Shown piece by piece: positions 27,334-37,237 of a stretch of DNA of 64,000 bases (position 1 is the stretch's first letter; the number at the start of each line of letters is the position of its first letter). The position numbers and the translations under genes are program-made. The notes below the pieces were generated by a model, which saw only the letters and a program-made list of their open reading frames with translations, did no database searches and was not told the origin of the DNA. This stretch comes from Streptomyces griseiscabiei (GTDB lineage: Bacteria > Actinomycetota > Actinomycetes > Streptomycetales > Streptomycetaceae): NCBI RefSeq assembly GCF_020010925.1, contig NZ_JAGJBZ010000004.1:248001-312000 (forward strand). The letters run 5' to 3'.

Positions 27334-28283
27334 ACGGCTGCCCCTTGCGTCCCGGTGCCGTTCGTCTCGGCCGCGAGGGCACCCGCGTCCGCGTCGTCGT
27401 CCCCGTCGTGGTCCGTGTCCTCGATGGTGAGGGCCGGGGCCTGCGGTGCCCTCAGATGGGCGAGGACCAGTTCCTCCAGGGTGGGTTCGGCGGGGCGCAG
27501 GCCGGGGTCGACGGGGCCGCGCGGGCGGATCAGCGCGGTGAGCTGACGCCCCGTCGTGCGGGACTCGACGACCGTGTGCGGGGCGAGATCGCCGACCGGG
27601 CCGGTGACCAGGGTGTGCGCGGCGAGGATCTCGTCCAGCGGGCCCGCGAGGCGTACGCGCCCGGCGCCCAGCAGGAACAAGTGGTCGCAGGAGCCCTCCA
27701 GTTCGGCCACCACGTGCGAGGACATGACAACCGTGGTGCCGTGCTCGGCGGCGTCCGCGAGCAGCGTGCCCATCAGCTGGTGCCGGGCGAGCGGGTCGAG
27801 GTCGGCCATCGGCTCGTCCAGGAGCAGCAGTTCGGGCCGCTTGCCGAGGGCGAAGGCGAGTGCGACGCGGGTGCGCTGCCCGCCGGAGAGGGAGCGGATC
27901 TTGGCGTCGCGGTCCAGGCCGCCCTCGTCCACCACCCGCCCGGCGACGGCCGCGTCCCAGCGCCCGGGGTTCAGCTCATGGCCCAGCCGCAGGGTCTCGG
28001 CGACGGTCAGGTGCGGGTACAGGGGCTTGTCCTGGGCGACGTACGCGACGCGCTCGCGGGCCGCGGCCGGGGTCGTCCCCAGCACGTCGATCGTGCCCTC
28101 GGTGGGGGCGAGCAGCCCGGCCGCGTGGGCCAGGAGCGTCGACTTGCCCGCGCCGTTCGGCCCGACGACCGCGCACACCCGTCCCTTCGGCAGCCGCAGC
28201 GTGCAGTCGCGCAGCGCCCAGCTCCCCCGCCGCCACCCGAACCTCTTGCCGAGCGCGGCCGCCTCCATAGCGGTCCCGGTCAT
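27330..28283 (-). CDS. ABC exporter ATP-binding protein
   Basis: A 317-residue ATPase: Walker A GPNGAGKST, signature LSGGQRTR, Walker B LLLLDEPMADLD and H-loop MSSHV. The C-terminal 90 residues after the ATPase core are acidic (DTDHDGDDDADAG) and of unknown role. ATG 28283 overlaps the regulator stop by ATGA. Together with two permeases it forms a complete exporter under the GntR gene. Confidence 0.93.
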   Translation of the reverse strand: MTGTAMEAAALGKRFGWRRGSWALRDCTLRLPKGRVCAVVGPNGAGKSTLLAHAAGLLAPTEGTIDVLGTTPAAARERVAYVAQDKPLYPHLTVAETLRLGHELNPGRWDAAVAGRVVDEGGLDRDAKIRSLSGGQRTRVALAFALGKRPELLLLDEPMADLDPLARHQLMGTLLADAAEHGTTVVMSSHVVAELEGSCDHLFLLGAGRVRLAGPLDEILAAHTLVTGPVGDLAPHTVVESRTTGRQLTALIRPRGPVDPGLRPAEPTLEELVLAHLRAPQAPALTIEDTDHDGDDDADAGALAAETNGTGTQGAAV

Positions 28284-28714
28284 GCCTCGTCCCCCTGATC
28301 TTTCCCGTTCAGCCGGTCCGGCTGGTCCTTCGTGAAGTGCTCGTCCAGGACGGAGGTGAAGAGGGCCTCCACATCGTCCCGTTCGAGTCCGGTCGCACGG
28401 GCCCGCACGGCCCACGCGCCCAGTTCGGCCCGTAGCGGGGAGTCGACGGGCGTGGCGCCCAGCGACTTCCGTACGAACGTGCCGAGGCCGCGGCGGGCCT
28501 CGACCAGGCCTTCGCGCTCCAGCTCGCGGTAGGCCTTCAACACCGTGTTCGGGTTGATCGCGGTGGCCTCCACGACCTCGCGGGCCGTGGGGAGCTTGTC
28601 CCCGGGCTCCAACAGGCCGAGCCGCAGGGCCTGTTTGGTCTGCTGCACGATCTGCACATAGGTGGCGACACCGCTGCGCCGGTCGATGCGGTACTCGACC
28701 ACTGGGACAACCAC
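28280..28714 (-). CDS. GntR/YtrA-family regulator
   Basis: A 144-residue regulator with a winged helix (KLPTAREVVEATAINPNTVLKAYRELEREGLVEARRGLGTFV) and the short helical YtrA-type tail (VEALFTSVLDEHF) instead of a large effector domain. It is the first gene of its own ABC operon, as usual for YtrA repressors that are released on envelope stress. GTG 28714 lies inside a long perfect palindrome, which argues for autorepression; GTG 28702 is an alternative start. Confidence 0.92.
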   Translation of the reverse strand: MVVPVVEYRIDRRSGVATYVQIVQQTKQALRLGLLEPGDKLPTAREVVEATAINPNTVLKAYRELEREGLVEARRGLGTFVRKSLGATPVDSPLRAELGAWAVRARATGLERDDVEALFTSVLDEHFTKDQPDRLNGKDQGDEA

Positions 28715-28745
28715 CCTTTCACTAATTAAGTAGTGAAAGGGTGGT
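28710..28745. promoter_or_regulatory. Operator palindrome of the YtrA-type regulator
   Basis: ACCACCCTTTCACTA (28710-28724) and its exact complement (28731-28745) flank ATTAAG: 15 perfect pairs. The AT-rich centre, read leftward, contains TTAATT, which can be the -10. The palindrome covers the proposed start codon, so a bound dimer would block both transcription and start access. Confidence 0.88.
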
Positions 28746-28825
28746 GCAAGAGAGGGGGCGGTGTCAACAGCACCGCCCCCAGTCTGTGGAAAACCCGGGT
28801 CCAGCTCGTCACGAACCAGGACGCG

Positions 28826-29767
28826 TCAGGTCTCGCTGCGGTACATCAGGTCCGTCTCGTACGTCACGAAGCCGAGGCGTTCGTAGACCGTGACCGCCGC
28901 CTTGTTGTCCGCGTCGACGTAGAGCATCGCGGTGGGCAGGCCCTGGGCGGCGAGGTGGCGCAGGCCGATCGTGGTGAGGGCCTTGCCGAGGCCGCCGCCC
29001 TGGGCGCCGGGTCGGACGCCGACGACGTACACCTCGCCGAGCTGCTCGGCGGCGTGTGCCTTCGTCCAGTGGAAGCCGACCAGTTCCTCGCCCCGGTGGG
29101 CCAGGAAGAAGCCCGCCGGGTCGAACCAGGGTTCGGCCTTGCGGTCGTCCAGGTCGCGCTGGGCGAGGGAGCCCTGCTCGGGATGGTGGGCGAACGCCTC
29201 CGCGTTCGCGGCGAGCCAGGCCGCGTCGTCCTCGCCGGGGACGAAGGCGCGCACGGTGACGCCGTCGGGGAGCACCGGCTCGGGCGGGTCGAAATCGGCC
29301 AGGGAGCGGCGCATCTGGCGGAGTTCCCGGAACAGGGTGAGGCCGAGGACCTGGGCGAGGTGGCGCGCCGCGGAGTGACCGCCGTGCGCCCAGACCCGCA
29401 GCCGTTTGCCGGACTCGGCGAGCAGGGCGGAGCCCAGGGCCCGGCCGTGGCCGTGGCCCCGGTGGGAGGGGTGCACCACCAGCTCGGCGGCGGGCGCCTC
29501 GATGGGGTCGGTGTCCTCCAGCTGGGCGTAGCCGACGAGGGTGTTGCCGACGGTGAGCAGGAGGTGGGCCACGCCTTCGCGGGGGCCGCCGCGGAGTTGC
29601 AGGCGGCCCTGCTCGGACACCGCCTGCTGCCCGTCGACCTGGGCGGCCTCGTCGAGGAGGGCGAGGACGGCGGCCCTCTGGTCGGGGGTGAGTTCCAGGC
29701 GGGTTTCGATACTGCGAGCCGCTGCGCCTGCCGCTGCGCTCGGTCGGGCGGTGTCGTCGCTGGTCAT
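28826..29767 (-). CDS. mshD: Mycothiol synthase MshD
   Basis: A 313-residue protein with two GNAT domains that acetylates Cys-GlcN-Ins with acetyl-CoA, the last step of mycothiol synthesis. The N-terminal domain holds VVHPSHRGHGHGRALG and the C-terminal, active domain holds YVVGVRPGAQGGGLGKALT and LYVDADNKAAVTVYERLGF, the usual MshD ending. Length fits mycobacterial MshD. Monocistronic. Confidence 0.96.
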   Translation of the reverse strand: MTSDDTARPSAAAGAAARSIETRLELTPDQRAAVLALLDEAAQVDGQQAVSEQGRLQLRGGPREGVAHLLLTVGNTLVGYAQLEDTDPIEAPAAELVVHPSHRGHGHGRALGSALLAESGKRLRVWAHGGHSAARHLAQVLGLTLFRELRQMRRSLADFDPPEPVLPDGVTVRAFVPGEDDAAWLAANAEAFAHHPEQGSLAQRDLDDRKAEPWFDPAGFFLAHRGEELVGFHWTKAHAAEQLGEVYVVGVRPGAQGGGLGKALTTIGLRHLAAQGLPTAMLYVDADNKAAVTVYERLGFVTYETDLMYRSET

Positions 29768-30071
29768 GGGTTCGAGGTTAACCGGGGGTGCCGGGAAGGG
29801 GTGCCTATGAGCTCGGTCGGTTCCGTGGTCGTTGCGGGTGCGGCTTGAATGTGGCTGGTCGCGCCCCGCGGCGGAGCCGCAGATGTCACAGCCCCGCGCC
29901 CCTTCGGGCGCGCTGTTCGCCCCCTTTCGTCATCAGTCCTCCTTGATGGCAACCAGGTCGTAACCATGAACCCCCTGTCGCGCTACGCGCGTTGACCCTA
30001 CGCTTCGGGCCGACGGGGACTGTTCTTACGTTTCTCTCGTTCTCTTACTCCTCATGTACCCAGGGGGGCAC
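29768..30071. other. Divergent region with repeat copy C
   Basis: 304 bp between divergent mshD and the nucleotidase gene. 29851-29915 carries a member of the dispersed GC-rich family (GCTGGTCGCGCCCCGCGGCGG and CCCCGCGCCCCTTCGGG). Upstream of the nucleotidase, GTTCTTACGTTTCTCTCG is weakly reminiscent of PhoP repeats but does not meet the TTCAC core. Confidence 0.5.
29851..29915. repeat. Dispersed GC-rich element, copy C
   Basis: Shares the GGCGGAGCCGCAGATGTCACA middle with copy B (GGCGGAGCCGCATATCGGCATA) and the terminal CCCCGCGCCCCTT. It ends in a small CGCCC/GGGCG hairpin. Confidence 0.6.
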
Positions 30072-31883
30072 ATGTCAGCCACACCCCAGGAGCGCCGGCG
30101 CAGAAGCCGTCGCAATCGGATCCTCGCCGCCGCGGCCGGCCTGGCGACCGTCGGGGCGCTGGCCGCCGCGATCCCGGCGAGTGCCGGTGAGGCGCCGTCG
30201 CAGAAGCCCGGCAAGAACAAGCCGCGCTACCAGGACGTGCAACTGCTGTCCTTCAACGACCTGCACGGCAACCTGGAGCCGCCGGCCGGTTCCTCGGGCC
30301 GGGTGACCGAGCAGCACGCGGACGGTACGACCACCACGATCAACGCCGGTGGTGTCGAGTACCTGGCCACGCACCTGCGGGACGCCCGCAAGACCAACCC
30401 GAAGTTCTCGATCACCGCCGCCGCCGGTGACATGGTCGGTGCCTCCCCGCTGATCTCGGGCCTGTTCCACGACGAGCCCACCATCGAGGCGCTCAACGGT
30501 CTCGACCTCGACGTCACGAGCGTCGGCAACCACGAGTTCGACGAGGGCGCCAAGGAACTGCGCCGCCTGCAGAAGGGCGGCTGCCACAAGGTCGACGGCT
30601 GCTACGTCGACGGCAAGAAGTTCAAGGGCGCCGACTTCCCGTACCTTGCGGCGAACGTCATCGAGGAGAAGACCGGCAAGCCGCTCCTGAAGCCCTACTG
30701 GACGTGGAAGAAGAACGGCGTCAAGATCGGCTTCATCGGTGTGACGCTGGAGGACACCCCGGGCGTCGTCTCCGCCGAGGGCGTCAAGGGCCTCAAGTTC
30801 AAGGACGAGGTCGAGACGATCAACAAGTACGCCAAGGAGCTGGAGAGCCAGGGCGTCAAGTCGGTCGTCGCGCTGATCCACGAGGGCGGCCTCCCCGCCT
30901 CCCAGTCGTACAACTACGACTGCGACTCGCCCGGCGCCGGTGACGGCATCTCCGGTCCGATCGTCGACATCGCCAAGAACATCACGCCGAAGGTCGACGC
31001 CGTCGTCACCGGCCACACGCACGCCGCGTACGCCTGCACGATCAACGACCCGGCGGGCAAGCCGCGCATGGTCACCTCGGCCGCGTCCTTCGGCCGTCTC
31101 TACACGGACACGACGCTGACGTACGACCGTCAGACCGGCGACATCGCCCGTACGGCCGTGAAGTCCGCGAACCACGTGGTCACCCGGACCGTCCCGAAGG
31201 CCGCCGACATGACGGCCCTCATCAGCAAGTGGAACACCCTCGCCGCCCCCATCGGCAACCGCACCATCGGCTACATATCCGCCGATGTGCCCAACGTCGG
31301 CACCGAGACCCCGATGGGCGACCTCATCGCCGACGCGCAGTACTGGTACGGCAAGACGCTCGACCCCGAGGTCGACCTCGCGCTGATGAACCCCGGCGGT
31401 GTGCGCGCGCCGCTCACCTACGCGGCCAAGGGCACCGAGGGCGACGGCGTGGTCACCTACGCCGAGGGCTTCACCGTCCAGCCGTTCTCCAACACGGTCA
31501 ACCTGCAGGACTTCACGGGTGCCCAGATCATCCAGGTCCTCAAGGAGCAGGTGAGCGGGTCGAACACCGCCGCTCCGAAGGTGCTGCTGCCGTCGTCCGG
31601 CCTGACGTACACGCTGGACCTCACGAAGGCCGGCGCGGACCGCGTCGTCGTCGGCACCATCAAGCTCAACGGCGTCGCCATCGACCCGGCCGCCACCTAC
31701 CGTGTCGCCACCAACAGCTTCCTCGCGGGCGGCGGCGACGGCTACCCGACGCTGGGCCAGGGCACGAACGACCTGGTCGGCACGGACGACCTCACCGCTC
31801 TCGAGCAGTACCTGCTGGCCAACTCCTCGGCCACCAGCCCGATCGCGCCGCCGGCCGCCAACCGGATCACGATCATCAACTAG
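30072..31883 (+). CDS. Secreted 5'-nucleotidase / metallophosphoesterase
   Basis: A 603-residue exported enzyme with a Sec signal (RRNRILAAAAGLATVGALAAAIPASAG). The metallophosphoesterase domain has NDLHGNLEP (Asp63, His65), GDMVGASP, GNHEFDEG and VTGHTHAAY. The C-terminal 5'-nucleotidase domain has LMNPGGVRAPL and GGGDGYPTL for nucleotide stacking. It hydrolyses extracellular nucleotides to nucleoside and phosphate, fitting the phosphate theme of the region. ATG 30072 follows AGGGGGG and gives a clean signal peptide; ATG 30054 has no site. Confidence 0.94.
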   Translation: MSATPQERRRRSRRNRILAAAAGLATVGALAAAIPASAGEAPSQKPGKNKPRYQDVQLLSFNDLHGNLEPPAGSSGRVTEQHADGTTTTINAGGVEYLATHLRDARKTNPKFSITAAAGDMVGASPLISGLFHDEPTIEALNGLDLDVTSVGNHEFDEGAKELRRLQKGGCHKVDGCYVDGKKFKGADFPYLAANVIEEKTGKPLLKPYWTWKKNGVKIGFIGVTLEDTPGVVSAEGVKGLKFKDEVETINKYAKELESQGVKSVVALIHEGGLPASQSYNYDCDSPGAGDGISGPIVDIAKNITPKVDAVVTGHTHAAYACTINDPAGKPRMVTSAASFGRLYTDTTLTYDRQTGDIARTAVKSANHVVTRTVPKAADMTALISKWNTLAAPIGNRTIGYISADVPNVGTETPMGDLIADAQYWYGKTLDPEVDLALMNPGGVRAPLTYAAKGTEGDGVVTYAEGFTVQPFSNTVNLQDFTGAQIIQVLKEQVSGSNTAAPKVLLPSSGLTYTLDLTKAGADRVVVGTIKLNGVAIDPAATYRVATNSFLAGGGDGYPTLGQGTNDLVGTDDLTALEQYLLANSSATSPIAPPAANRITIIN

Positions 31884-31905
31884 CGGTTTCCGGCCTTCGG
31901 CTACC

Positions 31906-31956
31906 GAGTCCCCCGCGCCCCTCCCGTTTCTCACGGGGCGCGGGTGACTCGTTTTT
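31906..31956. terminator. Bidirectional terminator after the nucleotidase gene
   Basis: GAGTC-CCCCGCGCCCC pairs with GGGGCGCGGG-T-GACTC around a 13-nt loop, followed by GTTTTT. It reaches the last codon of the convergent response-regulator gene, so it probably serves both. Confidence 0.85.
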
Positions 31957-32660
31957 CATGTCCCCCTCAGCGCGTACCCGAGGCCCCGGACCGTGTGGAT
32001 GATGCGGGGCTCGCCGCGGCCCTCCAGTTTGCGGCGGAGGTACATGACGTAGACGTCGAGGGTGTTGGAGGCGGGGGCGGGCTCGAAGCCCCAGACCTCC
32101 TGGAAGATACGGGCGCGGCTGTGCACCTTGACCGGGTGGCGGAGAAGGTATTCGAGCAGGGCGTACTCGGTGCGGGTGAGGGCGAGGGGGCGCTCGGCGC
32201 GGGTGACGGCCCGGGTGCCGAGGTCCATGACGACACCGGCGTAGGAGAGCCGGTCCACGGGGAGCCGGGGGACGGCCCTGGCGGACGACCGGCCCCGGCG
32301 CAGCAACGCCCTGACCCGGGCCAGGAGTTCCTCGGGGGCGAAGGGCTTGGCGAGGTAGTCGTCGGCGCCGTTGTCGAGGGCGACGATACGGTCGCCGACC
32401 GCGTCCCGGCCGGTGATCATCATGATCGGCACGGTGCAGCCGGAGGCCCGGATCCGGCGGGTCGCGGCCAGCCCGTCGAGCCCCGGCATGGTGACGTCCA
32501 TCAGCACCAGATCCGGCCCACCGCCGGGCGCCCCCAGCACGTCGAGGGCCACGAGCCCGTTCCCGGCGAGCACGGTCTCGTACCCCTCGAACCTCAGCAG
32601 CCGCCCGATCCCCTCACGTACGGCCTCGTCGTCGTCGACCAGCAGAATCTTCCGCACCAT
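31956..32660 (-). CDS. Orphan OmpR/PhoB-family response regulator
   Basis: A 234-residue regulator: receiver domain with acidic pocket DDD (9-11), phospho-acceptor Asp55 in LMDVTMPG and Lys in AKPFAPEE; then a winged helix ([63 protein letters not shown]). It is closely similar to the regulator at 36319-37059, but no histidine kinase gene adjoins it, so its partner is unknown. ATG 32660 matches the family start. Confidence 0.92.
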   Translation of the reverse strand: MVRKILLVDDDEAVREGIGRLLRFEGYETVLAGNGLVALDVLGAPGGGPDLVLMDVTMPGLDGLAATRRIRASGCTVPIMMITGRDAVGDRIVALDNGADDYLAKPFAPEELLARVRALLRRGRSSARAVPRLPVDRLSYAGVVMDLGTRAVTRAERPLALTRTEYALLEYLLRHPVKVHSRARIFQEVWGFEPAPASNTLDVYVMYLRRKLEGRGEPRIIHTVRGLGYALRGT

Positions 32661-32745
32661 CCCCACAAGGTGAGGGCGGGCACTGTGGCTGGTCTTGGAG
32701 AGGGGTGTGGGCGGGCTGGGGAGGCGACGCCCGGCCCACGGGGGC

Positions 32746-33501
32746 CTACCCGCACGGGGCACGCAGGGCGAGGTAGCGGCTGAGGTGGGAGGCCGCGTCG
32801 AGCATGGCGAGGCCCCGCGCGGCGAGCTTGCGCCGCCAGTCGTCCAGCGCGGCGGAGAGGGCCTCGGTGCCGCCCGCCGTACGGATCTGGCGCACCACGG
32901 AGACGATGTGGTCCAGGGGGTGGCCGCCGCGCCGGAGGAGGTGGGCGAGTTCGGCGTCGCGGACGTCGGCCGGGCGGTAGAGGCGGTAGCCGGTGAGGGG
33001 GTCCCGGGCGGGGGCGAGGATGCCGGTGTCCTCCCAGGTGCGCAGGGTGGCGGGGGTGACGCCGAGACGGTGGGCGAGGTCGCCGATGGTGAGGGGACCG
33101 CCGTGCGGATCCGCCCTCACCGGCGGCTCGGCGTCCGCCGTCAGCCGGTCCACCGCGTCGCGCACCGCGTCGAGGGTCTCCCGGTCGCGGAGCAACTGGC
33201 CGTGCCCACGGTCGATCAGCGTCAGGGCGCGGTCGAGGGCGCCTTCGTGGAGGCCGTCCTCGTGGAGGGCGTCTTCGTGGAGGGCGCGCATGATCCGGCC
33301 CGCCGTCGCGTGGCCGTACGCCGGGACGAGGGCGAGGAAGGCGCGGAGGGCCGCCGCGTGCGCCTCGGTGTAGATCCGGTAGCCGCTGCGCGTCCGTTCG
33401 GCGACCGGGAGGAACCCGTCGCGCTCGTAGTTGCGGACCGCCTGGGCCGAGAGGCCGTGCGCACGGGCGAGGTCCGAGGGCCGCATGCCCGACATGCTCA
33501 T
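32746..33501 (-). CDS. Double MerR-domain regulator, TioE-like
   Basis: A 251-residue protein with two MerR-type winged helices in one chain: residues about 6-75 (RPSDLARAHGLSAQAVRNYERDGFLP, SGYRIYTEAHAAAL) and about 140-205 (TIGDLAHRLGVTPATLRTWEDTGILAPARD, TGYRLYRPADVRD). An acidic-histidine repeat (EDALHEDGLHEGAL) lies between them. This layout matches TioE-family regulators. No Cys ligands for metal are evident. ATG 33501 is chosen; the frame upstream is only repeat-encoded. It is divergent from the esterase-like gene, its likely target. Confidence 0.85.
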   Translation of the reverse strand: MSMSGMRPSDLARAHGLSAQAVRNYERDGFLPVAERTRSGYRIYTEAHAAALRAFLALVPAYGHATAGRIMRALHEDALHEDGLHEGALDRALTLIDRGHGQLLRDRETLDAVRDAVDRLTADAEPPVRADPHGGPLTIGDLAHRLGVTPATLRTWEDTGILAPARDPLTGYRLYRPADVRDAELAHLLRRGGHPLDHIVSVVRQIRTAGGTEALSAALDDWRRKLAARGLAMLDAASHLSRYLALRAPCG

Positions 33502-33545
33502 GTGCTCATCACCGCTGTGGTCATCACCGCTGTGCTCATCACCAC
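33501..33545. repeat. Three 15-bp tandem repeats in the divergent promoter
   Basis: TGTGCTCATCACCGC, TGTGGTCATCACCGC and TGTGCTCATCACCAC follow one another directly upstream of the MerR start. They may be operator units of the double-MerR protein. Confidence 0.75.
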
Positions 33546-33633
33546 TTTGAGACTTTACGCGACCGCATGCCAGCCCATCCCCCATGAGTCTCGACAACCC
33601 TCAACCGAATCTTCAAGGATACGATCGAGGCTC

Positions 33634-34812
33634 ATGAGTCAGGACATTCGAGACCTCGTGACCCCTTCCTGCGATCTGCTGGCCCTCGGTGAGCCGACCC
33701 ATCTGGAACCGGCCCTCGGGCACGTCCGCAACGAGTTGTTCGCCCGGCTCGTCGAGGGGAGCGGCTTCCGTTCGATCGCTCTCGAAACCGACCGCGTCCC
33801 CGCGCTCGCCGTGAACGGCCACGTCCAGGACGGCACCGGGGACCCCGACGAGGTGATGCGTACGGGCATCGCGTTCGGCCGGGGCGAACTGGCCCCCAAC
33901 CGGCAGCTGATCACCTGGATGCGCGAGTACAACCGCACCCGCCCGCCGCGGGACCGGCTCGCTCTCCACGGCATCGACGCCGAGATGGAGAACATGAGCG
34001 CGCCCGGCCCCCTGCGCTACCTCGAACAGGCCCGCGTCTATCTGTCCCGGGAGGCCGGCGGGCCCCCCGCCCTCGCCCTCACGTCCGTGAGCGCGGCGGA
34101 ACTCGCGGCCCTCGCGGGCGACGAGGAGCGGTGGAGCCGTACGGAGGCGGTCATGGACGCGGCCGAGTCGATCGGCGCCACTCCGGAGGCACGGAAGCTC
34201 CGCTGTCTCGCGGACGACATGCTCACCGAGTTGCTCGCCCGCGCGCCGGAGCTGATCGCGGCGACGTCCCGCGCCGAGTGGTACCGGGCGAAGACCCACC
34301 TCACGGCCGGTCTGGGGCTCCTGCGCTACCACGCGCAACTGGCGCGCCCGGCCGCGGAGGCGGTCCGGATATCCCGGATGCTCGCCACCCGGGACGCCCT
34401 CATGGCCGAGAACCTCCTCGACATCCGCGCCGCCGAGGCCGGCCGCGGTCCGACCCTGGTCGTTGCGCACAACATCCACCTCCAGCGCGGCCCCAGCCAT
34501 ATGCGCATGCGCGGCCTGGACCTCCACTGGTACGGCGCCGGCGCCGTCCTCGGCCCCCTGGTCGGCGAGCGGTACGTCTTCGTCGCGGGCAGCCTGGGCC
34601 GCAGCGAGGCACTGGGCCTCCCGGACCCGGCCCCGGACACCTACGAGGCCACCATGCCGCGCGAACCCGCCTGGACCCTGACCCCGGCCCCCGATCCCCC
34701 CACCGCCCGCACCCGCACCCACCCCACCACCGAGGACCTGCGGTACGTCCCGCTGGACGAGGCGACGCTGACGGGGGCGGACGGGGTGTTGCATGTGAAC
34801 GCGGGGGACTAG
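33634..34812 (+). CDS. Erythromycin esterase-like hydrolase
   Basis: A 392-residue cytosolic protein of the Ere family: LGEPTHLEP near residue 20 (L-G-E-x-x-H), GIDAEMENM for the central catalytic acid region and VVAHNIHLQRG (A-H-N-x-H). Ere enzymes hydrolyse macrolide lactones, but most Streptomyces members are of unknown substrate. ATCGAGG precedes ATG 33634. Divergence from a double-MerR regulator suggests inducible expression by a small molecule. Confidence 0.88.
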   Translation: MSQDIRDLVTPSCDLLALGEPTHLEPALGHVRNELFARLVEGSGFRSIALETDRVPALAVNGHVQDGTGDPDEVMRTGIAFGRGELAPNRQLITWMREYNRTRPPRDRLALHGIDAEMENMSAPGPLRYLEQARVYLSREAGGPPALALTSVSAAELAALAGDEERWSRTEAVMDAAESIGATPEARKLRCLADDMLTELLARAPELIAATSRAEWYRAKTHLTAGLGLLRYHAQLARPAAEAVRISRMLATRDALMAENLLDIRAAEAGRGPTLVVAHNIHLQRGPSHMRMRGLDLHWYGAGAVLGPLVGERYVFVAGSLGRSEALGLPDPAPDTYEATMPREPAWTLTPAPDPPTARTRTHPTTEDLRYVPLDEATLTGADGVLHVNAGD

Positions 34813-34867
34813 GGCCCTTCTGATGGATCTCCGCGGCGTCGCGGGCTCGGGAGGCCCCTCCCGTCCT

Positions 34868-36318
34868 CTACGGACACTCCGGCGGAGGTGTGGTCGCCCC
34901 CGGGATCCGTACCGTCGCCAGCGTGCCGCCGCCGTCCGCGCGGGACAAGGACACCTCGCCGCCCGCCTGTTCGACCGTGCGGGCCACGATGGACAGGCCC
35001 AGGCCGGAGCCGGGGAGGGCCCGCGCGCTGGGGGAGCGCCAGAAGCGGTCGAAGACGTGGGGGAGTTCGTCGGCGGGGATGCCGGGGCCGTGGTCGCGGA
35101 CGGTGAGGACGCCGTCGGCCAGGGCGACCTCGATCGTGCCGCCCTCGGGGCTGAACTTCACCGCGTTGTCGAGGATGTTGACGATGGCCCGCTCCAGGGC
35201 CGAGGGCTCGGAGCGTACGAACCAGGGCCCCAGGTCCGCCGCGATCGTCAGCTCGGGGCCGCGCAGCCGGGCCCGGCGCAGGGCCGCCTCCACGGTCTCC
35301 TGGAAGTCGACCGTCTGGAGGTGGCGGCCCCCCTGCTGGCCCGACTCCGAGCGCGACAGCTCCTGCAAGTCGCCTATCAGCGAGGCCAGTTCGGTCATCT
35401 GGGCCTTCACCGAGGCGAGCAGTGCCTTGCGGTCCTCCGCCGGGATCGGGCGGCCCGTCTCCTCGCTGCGGGTGAGGAGTTCGATGTTCGTACGGAGGGA
35501 GGTGAGGGGGGTGCGGAGCTCGTGACCGGCGTCCGCGATCAGCTGCTGCTGCAGTTCGCGGGAGCTGGCGAGCGCGCCCGTCATCGAGTTGAAGGAGCGG
35601 GAGAGACGCGCGATCTCGTCGTCGCTCTCCTCCTCCACGGGGATACGGATGCCCAGATCCTCCGTGCGCGCCACGTGTTCGACCGCTTCCGTGAGCCTGT
35701 CGACGGGGCGCAGGCCCGCACGGGCCACCGCCAGACCGGCCGCGCCGGCGCCGACGACTCCGATGCCGGAGACGAGGAGGAGGATGAGGGCGAGGTCGTT
35801 CAGGGTGGACTGGGTGCCCTTGAGGGGGAGGGCGACGAGGAGTGCCGCGTTGGACCTCTGCCCCGTGCGTTGGTCGGCGAAGGACACCGGCTGGACCTTG
35901 ACCCGTACGTCGTTGCCGTCCGTGTCGACGCCGTTGTGGTAGATGGCCTCCTCGGTGCGGCCGGAGGCCGTGGCGACGTTCTTGTCGGTCTCGGTGACCT
36001 TGACCGTACCGGCGGAGAACTCGACCACACAGGCCGTGCCGTCCTCCAGAACCACCTGGAAATACGTGTTCTGGCCGAAGTGGTTGTTCTGCTGGGACTC
36101 CTGCGCGCAGGTCTCGATCGCCAGGGCGGCCTGGTCGTCGAGCGCCGGCATGCCCATCGCCTTGTCGAGGTCGCCGTCCAACTGGTCGTACAGCTTCCCC
36201 TGCACGATGAACCAGCACGTCACCGACACCGCCGCCACCGCGAACGCCACCGCCGCCGCGACCAGCATCGACAGCCGGGCCCGGATGGGGAGGGAGCGGT
36301 AGTGGCTCAGGAGTTTCC

Positions 36319-36322
<4 letters not shown>
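34868..36322 (-). CDS. Sensor histidine kinase
   Basis: A 484-residue membrane kinase: helix 1 (17-40), extracellular sensor domain (about 41-173) with a Cys pair (Cys72, Cys98), helix 2 (176-200), HAMP, HisKA with His267 in [11 protein letters not shown], and HATPase with [17 protein letters not shown] and [12 protein letters not shown] 36322 overlaps the regulator stop (GTGA). The pair resembles the MprAB type that controls envelope-stress proteases, and an HtrA-like protease lies just upstream. Confidence 0.94.
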
Positions 36323-37059
<737 letters not shown>

Positions 37060-37126
37060 GTGGTCTTCGTTCCTCGGAAGCGGTGGATTACGGGGCCGGG
37101 GCGCCGTGGGGTTCTCGTGCGTTGCC

Positions 37127-37196
37127 CGGTGCGGGTCCGGTGGGGCTTCTCGCGCGGTTCCCCGCGCCCCTGACGGGGCGCGCGCGGTTTCGCCCT
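37127..37196. repeat. Dispersed palindromic element, copy D
   Basis: GTGCGGGTCCGGTGGGGCTT then CTCGCGCGGTTCCCCGCGCC and CCCTGACGGGGCGCGCG; only the left half of the long palindrome is preserved. It lies upstream of the two-component genes. Confidence 0.75.
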
Positions 37197-37237
37197 AGCC
37201 TTGCACGTCCCCTGGCCGCGCAGTAGTCCGTACCGGA

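Noticed and set aside
30000..30060. A possible PHO box before the 5'-nucleotidase
   Set aside because: Units such as GTTCTTACGTT lack the TTCAC core and regular 11-nt spacing; left as a weak suggestion only.
30075..31934. A 619-codon minus-strand frame opposite the 5'-nucleotidase
   Set aside because: Val/Arg/Gly/Asp-rich antisense translation; the + strand encodes all metallophosphoesterase motifs.
32695..33633. An in-frame N-terminal extension of the esterase-like gene
   Set aside because: It runs antisense through the whole double-MerR gene; ATCGAGG before ATG 33634 marks the real start.
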